Part shown: one piece after another, positions 8,665-17,037 of the stretch | How positions within the stretch are numbered: position 1 is the stretch's first letter | Layout of the letters: the number at the start of each line of letters is the position of its first letter | From: Nitrospira sp. SG-bin2 | GTDB taxonomy: Bacteria > Nitrospirota > Nitrospiria > Nitrospirales > Nitrospiraceae | Reading direction: 5' to 3' | Assembly (NCBI GenBank): GCA_002083405.1 | Contig: LVWT01000026.1 | Location: 45,803 to 109,802 of the forward strand | Length of the DNA stretch: 64,000 nt | Notes under the pieces: model-generated | The model's database searches: none | What the model saw: the letters and a program-made list of their open reading frames with translations, nothing else | Told to the model about the DNA's origin: nothing | Program-made: the position numbers and the translations under genes

Positions 8665-9552
8665 ATGAGTCGGGAGCCGAGGAGACTGAAGGACGTACTG
8701 GATCAGGGGCAGTTTGCGGTGACGATTGAGTACAATCCGCCGAAAGGCACGAACATCGCCGGGATTTTGGACAATGCCAAGGATTTGATCGGGCTCGTCC
8801 ATGGTGTGAATGTGACCGACAACACGGCGGCGGTGGTGCGCGCCGGTTCCTTGCCTGTCTGCCGGCTGCTCTACGAGTTGGGGCATGATCCGGTCATGCA
8901 GTTGACCTGCCGCGACCGGAACCGTATCGCCATGCAGTCCGATTTGATGGGCGCCCATATGCTGGGAATTCGCAATGTGCTCTGTTTGACGGGCGATTAT
9001 CCGACGGTCGGCGACCATAAAGAAGCCAAGCCGGTCTATGATCTCGATTCCGTGCAAGTCATGAAGCTGGTGCAGGGGTTGAACGAAGGCCGGGACATGG
9101 CAGGCCATAAGCTGGATGGGCCGACGGCTTTTACAATCGCCGCGGCGGCAACGCCGGAGGCCGACCTGGTGGGGCCGGTGCTGGCGAAATTCGAAGTGAA
9201 GGTGAAAGCGGGCGCGCAGTTTTTTCAGACGCAGGCGGTCTATCAGCCCGATATCTTCGCAAGCTTCATGAAAGCTGTGCGTCCGTTCAAGGTGAAGGTG
9301 TTGGCCGGGATTCTGTTGCTGCGCAACGCCAAAATGGCGGAGTTCATGAATGCCAATATCCCCGGTATGTCGGTGCCGCAGGAGATGATTGATGAACTGC
9401 GCGCCGCCGGTGACAAGTCGGAAGATGCCGGGGTGGAAATCGCCGTGCGCGCGATCAAGGCCGTGCGTTCCCATTGCGACGGGGTGCATATCATGGCTAT
9501 TAAAGGGATTCATCGGCTTCGGGAAATTATCACGAAGGCGGAACTCGGATGA
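8665..9552 (+). CDS. metF: Methylenetetrahydrofolate reductase (MetF family)
   Basis: MetF reduces methylene-THF to methyl-THF in a flavin-containing TIM barrel. Family features include the N-terminal Glu in TIEYNPPKG, the LTGDYP motif and FFQTQAVYQ. An open frame extends upstream inside folD, but ATG 8665 follows AAGGAAAA and gives 295 residues. There is no C-terminal domain; a separate MetV-like polypeptide is encoded at 11792. This points to the two-component MetFV type known from acetogens rather than the single-chain enzyme, though that is inference. Confidence 0.9.
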   Translation: MSREPRRLKDVLDQGQFAVTIEYNPPKGTNIAGILDNAKDLIGLVHGVNVTDNTAAVVRAGSLPVCRLLYELGHDPVMQLTCRDRNRIAMQSDLMGAHMLGIRNVLCLTGDYPTVGDHKEAKPVYDLDSVQVMKLVQGLNEGRDMAGHKLDGPTAFTIAAAATPEADLVGPVLAKFEVKVKAGAQFFQTQAVYQPDIFASFMKAVRPFKVKVLAGILLLRNAKMAEFMNANIPGMSVPQEMIDELRAAGDKSEDAGVEIAVRAIKAVRSHCDGVHIMAIKGIHRLREIITKAELG

Positions 9553-10340
9553 TGACCGTTCCGGATCTCTACCGCTATAAGCGCGAGCAGAAGAAGGTGA
9601 TCGTCGTGACCGCCTATGATGCGTTGTTCACGCGCATCGTGGAGCAGGCCGGTCTCGATGTGATTCTGGTCGGCGATTCATTGGGTATCGTGGTTCAGGG
9701 TAAGGCGAACACCTTGTCAGTCACGATGGACGACATGCTGTATCACACCAGGCTAGTGGCCGGAGCGGCGCAGAAATCGCTGATCATCGGCGACATGCCG
9801 TTCATGTCCTATCAGGCCGGCAAAGAAGAAGCGGTGCGCAACGCAGGCCGGTTTCTGCAGGCTGGCGCCCATGCGGTCAAACTTGAAGGCGGCGCGGTCA
9901 TGGTCGATCGTATCCAGGCCATGACGCAGGTCGGCATTCCTGTGATCGGCCATCTTGGGATGACCCCGCAATCAGTCAATCAATATGGCGGGTATAAGGT
10001 GCAGGGCAAAGAAAGTGATCGCGCCCAGGTTCTTTTGGACGACTCCAAAGCGATCGAAGAGGCCGGCGCCGTCGCGGTGGTGCTCGAAGCAATTCCTGCG
10101 AAGCTGGCCCAGGCGATCACGGCACAGTTGTCGATTCCTACCATCGGCATCGGTGCAGGTCTGCATTGTGACGGGCAAGTATTGGTGCTCTACGATCTGC
10201 TCGGGATGTTCGACGAATTCGTGCCCAAGTTCGTCAAGCCTTACGCGCATCTGAAAGCCGATGCGCTCCAGGCGCTCCGGCGTTACAAGGAAGAAGTCGA
10301 GCAGGGGAAATTTCCGTCTGATGCCGAGAGCTATCACTGA
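9549..10340 (+). CDS. panB: 3-methyl-2-oxobutanoate hydroxymethyltransferase (PanB)
   Basis: PanB adds a hydroxymethyl group from methylene-THF to 2-oxoisovalerate, the first step to pantothenate and CoA. The 263-residue length is typical. Conserved blocks are present: VTAYDALFTRIVEQ, VGDSLGIVVQG, VKLEGGAVM and GIGAGLHCDGQVLV. The ATG overlaps the metF stop (ATGA), and a second ATG lies at 9552. Grouping with folD and metF makes sense because PanB consumes the same folate form. Confidence 0.97.
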   Translation: MMTVPDLYRYKREQKKVIVVTAYDALFTRIVEQAGLDVILVGDSLGIVVQGKANTLSVTMDDMLYHTRLVAGAAQKSLIIGDMPFMSYQAGKEEAVRNAGRFLQAGAHAVKLEGGAVMVDRIQAMTQVGIPVIGHLGMTPQSVNQYGGYKVQGKESDRAQVLLDDSKAIEEAGAVAVVLEAIPAKLAQAITAQLSIPTIGIGAGLHCDGQVLVLYDLLGMFDEFVPKFVKPYAHLKADALQALRRYKEEVEQGKFPSDAESYH

Positions 10341-10361
10341 ACGAGCTCCGGAAAGTCCCGG

Positions 10362-11171
10362 TCAGCTTCGGCAATCAGCATAGTCGACCTGAAACACCGC
10401 TCGATCTTCCAGCCGCACCGCAGTCAGCTGTCTCCCCCACACGCAGCCGCTATCGATGGCGAGATGGTTGGGTTCCAGCCGAAGGCCGAGTGCTGCCCAA
10501 TGACCGGTAATGATCATGGCATCGGCGCTGCGGCGGTCTGGAACATGAAACCAGGGCATGTACCCTGCCGGGGCGTTTTCGGGCGGTCCGGAGAAGCTCG
10601 ATAGTTCACCGGACGGGGTGCAGGTCCTGATCCTGGTCAACACGCGCGCGATGCTTGCCAAGCGTGGCATCCCATTCAATGAGGAGTTCCACGGCGTTGT
10701 CGGTCCGTGAAACAGTTGCTGGAGAAAGGTTCGATAGTCCGGCCCGGACAATATTGTTTCGACGTCCCGTGCGTACTGTGTGGCTTCATCAACCGTCCAT
10801 TGAGGGAGGAGGCCGGCATGGATCATAAAGAACGTACCCTCACGATGATGGAGCGGGATGCGTCTCAGCCATTCGATCAGGTCAGCGCGATCATCTGCGG
10901 TGAGGATATCCTGAATCGTATCTTTGGGGCGGAGCGACACGATGCCTTCTGCGGCGGCCAGCAGGAAGAGGTCGTGATTGCCGAGGATGGGCTGGGCTGC
11001 GGCGCCGAGATGCTTGAGAAACCGCAAGGTGGCCAATGAGTCCGGGCCCCGGTTGACTAAGTCGCCGACGAGCCAGATCCGGTCGGTGTCAGACTGAAAG
11101 GAGATACGATCAAGCAGATGGCGCAGAGGGGTTAAGCACCCTTGGACATCACCGATTGCGTAGGTGGCCAT
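10362..11171 (-). CDS. apaH: Symmetrical bis(5'-nucleosyl)-tetraphosphatase (ApaH)
   Basis: ApaH hydrolyses Ap4A and related alarmones. The metallophosphoesterase motifs are intact: GDVQGC, GDLVNRGPDS and GNHD. Length 269 matches the family. The gene converges with panB (21-bp gap) and lies downstream of queF on the same strand. Confidence 0.95.
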   Translation of the reverse strand: MATYAIGDVQGCLTPLRHLLDRISFQSDTDRIWLVGDLVNRGPDSLATLRFLKHLGAAAQPILGNHDLFLLAAAEGIVSLRPKDTIQDILTADDRADLIEWLRRIPLHHREGTFFMIHAGLLPQWTVDEATQYARDVETILSGPDYRTFLQQLFHGPTTPWNSSLNGMPRLASIARVLTRIRTCTPSGELSSFSGPPENAPAGYMPWFHVPDRRSADAMIITGHWAALGLRLEPNHLAIDSGCVWGRQLTAVRLEDRAVFQVDYADCRS

Positions 11172-11254
11172 AGGGGAGGAATGTTATTGGTTGATCGCTA
11201 TCTATCAACCGGTTATGTCTATAGAGAGACCAACGCATGGCGACTACTGATTCT

Positions 11255-11656
11255 TCAAGGGTATCGAGCTTCGATGACGCTGCGTAAGCCGCCGCGGGCG
11301 GCAAAGGTGCCGGTGACTTTGGCCCAGACCGGTCGGCAAGCTGTGACCACGTCCTGCAAAATACGGTTGACGGCATTTTCGTAAAAGATGCCAAGATTGC
11401 GGTAGGCGTGGATGTACATCTTGAGAGCCTTCAATTCGAGGCATTCCTTGTCAGGCATATAGTGCAGTGTAATTGTGCCGAAGTCCGGCAGGTTGGTTTT
11501 CGGGCAGATCGCCGTGTATTCGGGAATCTCGATGGTGATCTCGTAGCCTTTGAACTGATTGGGAAATGTTTCAATGCCGGGCAGGGGCGAAGTTATGCCA
11601 CTCTTCGCATGTCGCTCGTTGTAGCCCAGGGTTGTCGTCTTTCGCTTATTCTTCAT
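11255..11656 (-). CDS. queF: NADPH-dependent 7-cyano-7-deazaguanine reductase (QueF)
   Basis: QueF reduces preQ0 to preQ1 in queuosine synthesis. The 133-residue form is the short unimodular type. It carries TAICPKTNLPDFGT with the nucleophilic Cys and the ELKALKMYIHAYRN segment. A longer open frame reaches 11791, but that part encodes the repeat element upstream. The ATG at 11656 has GGAG a few bases before it and matches the family N-terminus. Confidence 0.93.
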   Translation of the reverse strand: MKNKRKTTTLGYNERHAKSGITSPLPGIETFPNQFKGYEITIEIPEYTAICPKTNLPDFGTITLHYMPDKECLELKALKMYIHAYRNLGIFYENAVNRILQDVVTACRPVWAKVTGTFAARGGLRSVIEARYP

Positions 11657-11672
11657 TTCACTTCTCCACTCT

Positions 11673-11789
11673 GGGTCGGCGGGGACGCCTCCTGACTGCG
11701 CGCATGCACCGAGCACCGCCCCTGATCTAAAAGTCCAATCAATCTTGTGTGCCGCGGTGCGCGAGCACGGGAGGTGTCCCCACCGGCCC
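11673..11789 (-). repeat. Variable-armed hairpin element, family A copy 1
   Basis: On the minus strand the core reads GTGCTCGCGCACCGCG, later GGGCGGTGCTCGGTG and ATGCGCGCAG. The core is bounded by 20-bp arms (11673-11692 and 11770-11789) that pair at 17 of 20 positions. The arms bear no resemblance to those of the other copies (34523, 35892, 47290). It lies between the metV-like gene and queF, in their direction. Confidence 0.8.
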
Positions 11790-11791
11790 AA

Positions 11792-12040
11792 TCACACTTG
11801 TTTCATCCACTCGGTCTGGCCGATTTTTTCTAGTTCGATGTACAGAGTGATCCAGGGGCATTTCATCTCCGGGTAGACTTCGCAGAACCCGCCTTTCCGA
11901 ACGCCGCCGCAAGGACCGTGCGCCATAAACTTCGGGCATTCGGCCTTGAGCGAGTCGTCAGGGATCGGTGGCCGCTTATGCACGCCGCCGACATGAGTGC
12001 CTGTGTCATCTTCACCCGGTATGAGTACACGAAGAGGCAT
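11792..12040 (-). CDS. MetV-like stand-alone MTHFR C-terminal zinc-type domain
   Basis: The roughly 82-residue protein has the Cys pattern of the C-terminal domain found in acetogen-type methylene-THF reductases: ECPKFMAHGPCGGVRKGGFC, followed by a CPW motif. In MetVF enzymes this partner carries metal or Fe-S cofactors and helps deliver electrons to MetF. Here it is separate from metF (8665) and on the other strand. The start is uncertain: ATG 12040 gives a sensible N-terminus, but an in-frame ATG at 12136 would add 32 poorly conserved-looking residues; neither has a clear ribosome site. Confidence 0.72.
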   Translation of the reverse strand: MPLRVLIPGEDDTGTHVGGVHKRPPIPDDSLKAECPKFMAHGPCGGVRKGGFCEVYPEMKCPWITLYIELEKIGQTEWMKQV

Positions 12041-12459
12041 AGAGGGACAGTGTAAACGGATTGAGATGGATCGGCAATTACTCTCCCGAAATTTATCGCA
12101 CAGAGTTTCAGGCGGCTTCTCGATCGATCCCCTCATCAAGAATCGGCTTGGGGCGAATGGCCTATTCGTCTGACCCGCCCTAGGCCTTCTTTCGGATATC
12201 CTGGGCCTTCTGAAAAGTTGTGTTGAATTTCAGGACGTTATAGTATCAACATGTCTATTAGGTCTGTAGTGGTCCAATCTGGGGGAAGATATATAAGATT
12301 GACAGTCTTTTTTCAGCTTTGCTAGGATGGACAAGATGCAAGTGGCGGATTGATTCGGTCCACATCATCCATCCTCATCGTTTCCTGGTTTTCTTCGTTT
12401 CATGCGGTTGCGTTGAAATTGGATAATGACTGCCCCTGAAGTGACATAGGAGGTGCCTG
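12041..12459. other. Intergenic region holding the oxidoreductase promoter
   Basis: The stretch separates the divergent metV-like and oxidoreductase genes. Apart from the promoter at 12299 and a 125-nt leader before the ATG at 12460, no gene-like frame or long dyad was seen. Confidence 0.5.
12299..12328 (+). promoter_or_regulatory. Sigma70-type promoter of the 2-oxoacid:ferredoxin oxidoreductase operon
   Basis: A perfect -35 box TTGACA (12299-12304), an 18-bp spacer and TAGGAT (12323-12328) make one of the best promoter matches in the window. The implied start near 12335 leaves a 125-nt leader with AGGAGG before the ATG at 12460. Confidence 0.7.
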
Positions 12460-13362
12460 ATGAGTCTCGATTATGTGAAGTTTTCAAACGGTTTCGAGAA
12501 GTTCATGCCGAAAGAATACCGGGACATGGTTGAACATGGCCCATTTGGCAAGAAGGTCTCCGTCTCGCAGATGGGAAGCTTTAAGGAAGTGTTGGAAGAG
12601 CACCCCATGTGCGCCGGCTGCGCCATGACGCTTTTCATTCGCCTCGCTATTATTGCGTTCCCCAATCCAGAAGATACGATCACGGTCGGGACGGCCGGTT
12701 GCGGACGTCTGGCAATTTCTCAAGCGGCGATTCCCTTCGTCTACGGTAACTACGGCGACCAAAACGGTGTGGCGAGCGGGTTGTCCCGCGGTCTTCGTCT
12801 CCGGTTCGGCGACAAGCCGAAGGATGTGGTCGTGATGGCGGGGGATGGAGGTACGGCGGACATCGGTTTCCAGCAGGTGCTCCATTCCTGGTTCCGCAAA
12901 GAACGGTTTACGACGATCATGCTGGATAACGAAGTCTACGGGAATACCGGCGGTCAGGAGAGCGGTATGACTAACCGGGGCGCGGTGTTGAAGATGGCGC
13001 CGCTCGGCAAGAAGTTTGAGAAGATGGACATGCTGCAAATGGCGAAGGTCGCCGGGTGCGCCTATGTGGCCACGGTGGTTCCGAATAATCCGCGCCGCGT
13101 GGAAAGTGTCATCAAGAAAGCGGTGCTGATCGCGCGTGAGGTCGGGTCGACGTACATCCAGGCCTACACTTCCTGCAATATCGAGTATGCGATTCCGACT
13201 GACAAGGTCATGGAAGATGCAAAGACGGTCGAGAACGATCGGTATCAGTTTACGGAATATGTCAGCGAGGAAGCCAAGCAGTACCTCACAGAGCGCTATG
13301 GCTATAAGGAATTTCTTGCGAAGCCGGCTGCTCCGGCCGCTGCGATTCCAGGCAAAGCCTAA
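12460..13362 (+). CDS. 2-oxoacid:ferredoxin oxidoreductase, beta subunit (pyruvate or 2-oxoglutarate)
   Basis: This subunit binds thiamine diphosphate and a 4Fe-4S cluster and carries out the ferredoxin-dependent carboxylation of the rTCA cycle. The TPP/Mg motif spans GDGGTADIGF to NEVYGNTGGQ (about residues 125-170). Cluster cysteines are visible in MCAGC, TAGCGR and YTSCNIEY. Five co-directional genes follow the five-subunit pattern known from Hydrogenobacter and Nitrospira. Pyruvate versus 2-oxoglutarate preference cannot be told from sequence by eye. Confidence 0.9.
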   Translation: MSLDYVKFSNGFEKFMPKEYRDMVEHGPFGKKVSVSQMGSFKEVLEEHPMCAGCAMTLFIRLAIIAFPNPEDTITVGTAGCGRLAISQAAIPFVYGNYGDQNGVASGLSRGLRLRFGDKPKDVVVMAGDGGTADIGFQQVLHSWFRKERFTTIMLDNEVYGNTGGQESGMTNRGAVLKMAPLGKKFEKMDMLQMAKVAGCAYVATVVPNNPRRVESVIKKAVLIAREVGSTYIQAYTSCNIEYAIPTDKVMEDAKTVENDRYQFTEYVSEEAKQYLTERYGYKEFLAKPAAPAAAIPGKA

Positions 13363-13383
13363 GTACTCACGAGGAGGTCAATC

Positions 13384-14100
13384 ATGGCGAAGCGATTCAA
13401 CATTCGGATGGCAGGTGTCGGTGGGCAGGGCGTCGTCACCGGCTCGCACATTCTCAGCACGGCCGTCATTAATGCCGGGGGCGAGAGCACGATCGTTCCG
13501 TTCTACGGATCAGAAAAGCGAATGGCGCCGGTTGAGAGTTACGTTCGTGTATCGGATGAAGCCATCTATGAAATCGGTGAAATTACATTCCCGCACATCA
13601 TCATCATTTTCCATCCCCAAGTGATCACCCATGGCAAGTCGTACACGATGCCGTTTTACTTCGGTCTGAAGGAAGACGGGATTGCGCTGATCAATAACGA
13701 TGGACCGATGAAACTGCATCGGGATCAGACGGCTGAATTGGCGGAGCGCCGCGCGAAGCTGTATTATTTCCCTGCGACGAAGATATCGTTGGAAGTGGCG
13801 GGGATGGATTTGGCCACGAATATGGCATTGATGGGTTGCATCGGCGCGATCACGGGGCTGACAAATATGCTTGGCCTGGAGCAGGCCGTGAAAGACCGGT
13901 TCCTCGGCAAAGGGTTTGTCGTGTCCGGTGGAACGGCGGCTCTGGACAGTGTGGTCGAACGGAAATTCAAGAAAAAGCAGGAGCTGATCGATAAAAATGT
14001 CGCGGTCATGCGGGCCGGATGGAACTACGCCGTGGACCACGGCTGGGCCTCCCCCGATGTGAAGCGTGTAGAAGAGCCGGCCGCCGCAGCCACTGCGTAG
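13384..14100 (+). CDS. 2-oxoacid:ferredoxin oxidoreductase, gamma subunit
   Basis: The 238-residue protein has the gamma-subunit start RMAGVGGQGVVTGS and the PFYGSEKRMAPVESYVR block. In these enzymes it helps form the CoA site and the contact with the catalytic subunits. It starts 21 bp after the beta-subunit gene with GAGGAGG-like spacing and precedes the ferredoxin-like subunit. The C-terminal Ala/Glu-rich tail is unremarkable. Confidence 0.9.
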   Translation: MAKRFNIRMAGVGGQGVVTGSHILSTAVINAGGESTIVPFYGSEKRMAPVESYVRVSDEAIYEIGEITFPHIIIIFHPQVITHGKSYTMPFYFGLKEDGIALINNDGPMKLHRDQTAELAERRAKLYYFPATKISLEVAGMDLATNMALMGCIGAITGLTNMLGLEQAVKDRFLGKGFVVSGGTAALDSVVERKFKKKQELIDKNVAVMRAGWNYAVDHGWASPDVKRVEEPAAAATA

Positions 14101-14120
14101 CCGGGAGAGAAGGAGTTTCC

Positions 14121-14444
14121 ATGTACCTTGTAGCCGATATCAGTGTCGAGATCTGCGCAGCCAAGAGTTGCAAGCTCTGCACACAGTATTGTCCCGAAGC
14201 CAACACCATTCAGTACAGCGATGAAATGGGCAAGGATCGAGGGTTCAAGTACGGCTCGGCCTATGTGGCGGTGGACCGCTGCAAGGGATGCGCGCAATGT
14301 GTGTGGGTATGCGACAACATGGCTAAGAACAATGCCATCAAGATGATCATGATCGATCAATTGCCGATGGCGGCGTTGACTGACAATATCACCTACGGTG
14401 AAAAGAGCACGACGGCCGTTTTGGCAAGTCCAGTCGTCGGATAA
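14121..14444 (+). CDS. 2-oxoacid:ferredoxin oxidoreductase, delta (ferredoxin-like) subunit
   Basis: This 107-residue protein carries electrons between the active site and external ferredoxin. It has two Cys groups: CAAKSCKLCTQYCP, with four rather than two residues between its first two cysteines, and CKGCAQCVWVC, matching two 4Fe-4S clusters. ATG 14121 is preceded by AAGGAG; the longer upstream frame is a shadow of the gamma gene. Confidence 0.9.
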   Translation: MYLVADISVEICAAKSCKLCTQYCPEANTIQYSDEMGKDRGFKYGSAYVAVDRCKGCAQCVWVCDNMAKNNAIKMIMIDQLPMAALTDNITYGEKSTTAVLASPVVG

Positions 14445-14465
14445 GTGCAGGAAAGGGGAATGGGC

Positions 14466-15230
14466 GTGGCAACAACACAGGACACCAGAGAGCGGATCAT
14501 TGTTCCGGGGCCGGCCGGGTTTCATCCTCCGTCCGCGGCGCAGTTGGGCGTATCGCTCCCGGACCCGGGCCAGGGATTGTTTTACGGATTGCTCGAACCG
14601 AATGAAGAAAAAGTCATCGAAGAGATGGCGCGTAAGATGCTGACCAGCCCGAATGCCACCATCTTCCCGGGACCGCTATTGCTCTGGGCCTGGAATGATC
14701 ACGCGGTTGAAAAGGCCAAAGCCACATTAGAAATCGCGGCGCAGATTCCGCAGGTCATGATCATCCCGATGCCGGACTACCGGCCGAAGTATCCGAAAAT
14801 CGACCCAGAAGAAGTCATCAACCCCAACCATCCGAATCTGACTATCTGGGGCAACAAGATCGAGGCCTGCATTTTCATCGGGGTGCATTGCCACTATGCG
14901 AACTTAACGCTCAAGATGATCCGGGCAGGAACGAATTGCTGCACGATGGCTATTTGCGCCGAACAAGGCCACGAAGATGCCATGCTTACCATCCGAGATT
15001 CCGATACCCTCAAGATCAAGCGTGTTGCACAGATCTTCAAGAAGGTCCGTGAGGAGATGGGGATCAAGCTGCCGGAAAACGGTGAGAACGTCCGGTTTAC
15101 CGGAACGCAATCGAAAGTTCATGGCGGTAAGACGCATGCGAATCCAATGGAATTTGCGCCGACACCGGGGGGAGCCGGCAGCGCGGCGATGTTCGGGCAC
15201 AGCGCCGAACAGATGAAACGCGAAGGATAA
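14466..15230 (+). CDS. 2-oxoacid:ferredoxin oxidoreductase, epsilon-type accessory subunit
   Basis: A fifth polypeptide of about 254 residues accompanies the four classic subunits. It resembles the proteins often labelled carbon monoxide dehydrogenase beta-subunit family (CdhB-like, PF02552), with nucleotide-fold-like stretches (NATIFPGPLLLWAW, ACIFIGVHCHYAN, NCCTMAICAEQG). Its role is not established; stability in air or a special electron partner are possibilities. GTG 14466 has AGGGG 7 bp upstream; ATG 14460 and GTG 14445 are alternatives. Confidence 0.78.
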   Translation: MATTQDTRERIIVPGPAGFHPPSAAQLGVSLPDPGQGLFYGLLEPNEEKVIEEMARKMLTSPNATIFPGPLLLWAWNDHAVEKAKATLEIAAQIPQVMIIPMPDYRPKYPKIDPEEVINPNHPNLTIWGNKIEACIFIGVHCHYANLTLKMIRAGTNCCTMAICAEQGHEDAMLTIRDSDTLKIKRVAQIFKKVREEMGIKLPENGENVRFTGTQSKVHGGKTHANPMEFAPTPGGAGSAAMFGHSAEQMKREG

Positions 15231-15272
15231 GACTGGCCGTGGACAGGCCTAAGCGAGCCAAGGGGTGCAATC

Positions 15273-16607
15273 ATGAGCGAAACTGAAGTCAAAACCAATC
15301 CACAAGGCGATCCGATTACCAGCGTGGCGGCTCCATCGAGCGCAGCCAAGAAAGATCCGCATGCCGAGGCGAAGCGGCAAAAAATCGTGACGCCGGAATA
15401 CATGTTCCACGAAGCGCCGCGGACAAAAGAATTCATCACCGGTAGTGAAGCGGCAAAAGAGGCCATCCGCCGCTCGAACGTGGATTTGGCCATCGCCTAT
15501 CCGATTACCCCGCAGAGCGAAACGATGCAGCTTGTCGGGGTGCTCTATGGTGAAGGCTATGTGAAAGAATATTATCGCGGTGAAGAAGAAGTGGGCGTCA
15601 TGGCGGCCATCGCGGGTGGCTCCCGTTCCGGTGTCCGTTGTTACACGGCCACGGCAGGCCCCGGCACGTTGCGCGGTCTCGAAGGCATCGCCTCTTGGCC
15701 GGGACATCGGCTGCCGGTTGTCGCAATGTTCACCTGCCGCGTGGTCAACGCGCCGCTCGCCATTCAGCCGGACAACATCGAAGTCTCCTACTTGCTCAAC
15801 TGCGGCATGATCGTGTTCCACGCGGAAAACCAGCAAGACATGTTCGACTTCACGATGGCCGGCTTTACCATCAGTGAAATGAACGACGTGACCTTGCCGG
15901 TCGGCGTGTGCTGCGACGGCTTCTTCGTGACCCATGCGCGAGGCTATGTGCGTATGCAGGATCGCGGCATTAAGCTTCCACCGCGTGAAGCGTGGCGTGG
16001 AGCCGTGCCTGTGTTGGATGCGGAGAATCCTCCCGCGCGCCTGTCCCGCGACGCCCCGGTTCAGAAGTCGAATTTCATGGCGTACAACATCCATGCAGTT
16101 TGGCAGCAGGAAGTCTGGGCTGCGGTCGAGCGTTCGCGCAAGTACATCGATCGGTATATGGGCGGATTGCTCACCGCGGAGAACGTTGATGATGCCGAAG
16201 TGATCATCATCGCTTCCGGGAGCGCTGCCGCGCAATCGCGTGAAGCGGTGCGCCTCTGCAAAGAAAAGGGTATGAAGGTCGGACTGATCAAGGTGCGCTC
16301 CCTCCGTCCGTTCCCGACGAAAGAACTGCGTGAACTCTGCGCGAAGGCCAAGCTCATTGTCGTGCCGGAGTTCAACTATGTCGGCTGGCTGGCGAAAGAA
16401 GTGGCGACTGCGATCTACGGGTTCTCCAAGGCAAAGATCATCGGCGGTCCGCGAGTGTACGGCGGTCAGTCCATGCCGGTGGAGTTGATTGTGGACGAAG
16501 TCGAGTCTGGAGTGAGCGGCAAGAAATCTACTAACGTGGCGATGTCGCAGATCATGGGCGGCGCCGTCAATCCTGACGAAGTCGCACACTTCATGCGCAG
16601 TATCTGA
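15273..16607 (+). CDS. 2-oxoacid:ferredoxin oxidoreductase, alpha subunit
   Basis: The 444-residue alpha subunit builds half of the TPP site. The pyrimidine-binding domain is clear (AYPITPQSET, TATAGPGTLRGLEG), followed by a transketolase C-terminal-like domain from about residue 280 (VIIIASGSAAAQSREAVR, KVRSLRPFPTKEL). About 45 polar N-terminal residues precede the domain. It is last in the operon and is followed by the terminator at 16619. Confidence 0.92.
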   Translation: MSETEVKTNPQGDPITSVAAPSSAAKKDPHAEAKRQKIVTPEYMFHEAPRTKEFITGSEAAKEAIRRSNVDLAIAYPITPQSETMQLVGVLYGEGYVKEYYRGEEEVGVMAAIAGGSRSGVRCYTATAGPGTLRGLEGIASWPGHRLPVVAMFTCRVVNAPLAIQPDNIEVSYLLNCGMIVFHAENQQDMFDFTMAGFTISEMNDVTLPVGVCCDGFFVTHARGYVRMQDRGIKLPPREAWRGAVPVLDAENPPARLSRDAPVQKSNFMAYNIHAVWQQEVWAAVERSRKYIDRYMGGLLTAENVDDAEVIIIASGSAAAQSREAVRLCKEKGMKVGLIKVRSLRPFPTKELRELCAKAKLIVVPEFNYVGWLAKEVATAIYGFSKAKIIGGPRVYGGQSMPVELIVDEVESGVSGKKSTNVAMSQIMGGAVNPDEVAHFMRSI

Positions 16608-16618
16608 TTGAGTGCTTG

Positions 16619-16668
16619 AAAACGAAAGAGCCCGTCAGACGGATAAGTCTGACGGGCTCTTTCGTTTT
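16619..16668. terminator. Strong bidirectional terminator
   Basis: A perfect 22-bp inverted repeat (16619-16640 and 16647-16668) with a 6-nt loop carries an A-run on the left and a T-run on the right. It can end the oxidoreductase operon and also the minus-strand gene at 16751. Confidence 0.92.
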
Positions 16669-16750
16669 AAGTTTGTGTCGTTTCTTTCGTTTGTCTGGTT
16701 TTTCTGATGAACCAAACAGACCAAAGCAGCCAGGCCAACCAAACAACCAG

Positions 16751-16999
16751 TTATCCTTGAATCTCGTCCTCGACCATTTCCTCGCTCTCCGGCATGCCGT
16801 AGGCCACGTATTTCGCATAGGACAGATAGATCGATGCGCTGTCCGTCATGGCTTTTGATCCGGCAGACATCCGCACCACCTTGTCGGAACCGGGCGGTTC
16901 CACGTTCTGCAACATCGTGACGTGCTCGTTCAGCAGATTGATATAGCGTTCCACGGCCAATTCGACTTCTTTATAGGCCTTCAAGATATCATCCGTCAT
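16751..16999 (-). CDS. Small conserved helical protein of unknown function
   Basis: The 82-residue acidic protein is mostly predicted helix (DDILKAYKEVELAVERYINLLNEH, shown here only by that region) and has no recognised motif. ATG 16999 has GGAGGA just upstream. It lies between the oxidoreductase terminator and the divergent Rsm22-like gene, with 38 bp shared between the two starts. No function is proposed. Confidence 0.6.
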   Translation of the reverse strand: MTDDILKAYKEVELAVERYINLLNEHVTMLQNVEPPGSDKVVRMSAGSKAMTDSASIYLSYAKYVAYGMPESEEMVEDEIQG

Positions 17000-17037
17000 A
17001 GTTGTCCTCCATGATGACGTGAGCATACACTAGGGCT

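Noticed and set aside
11142..11384. 80-residue plus-strand frame with a GGGGAGG site at 11166
   Set aside because: It overlaps queF and the apaH start, has no motif, and the purine-rich site is likely chance.
12041..12459. Riboswitch in the oxidoreductase leader
   Set aside because: No conserved aptamer-like pattern or terminator stem was seen in the 125-nt leader.
15249..16589. 446-residue open frame antisense to the oxidoreductase alpha subunit
   Set aside because: It is a high-GC shadow of a clearly coding gene, with His/Arg-rich composition and no motif.
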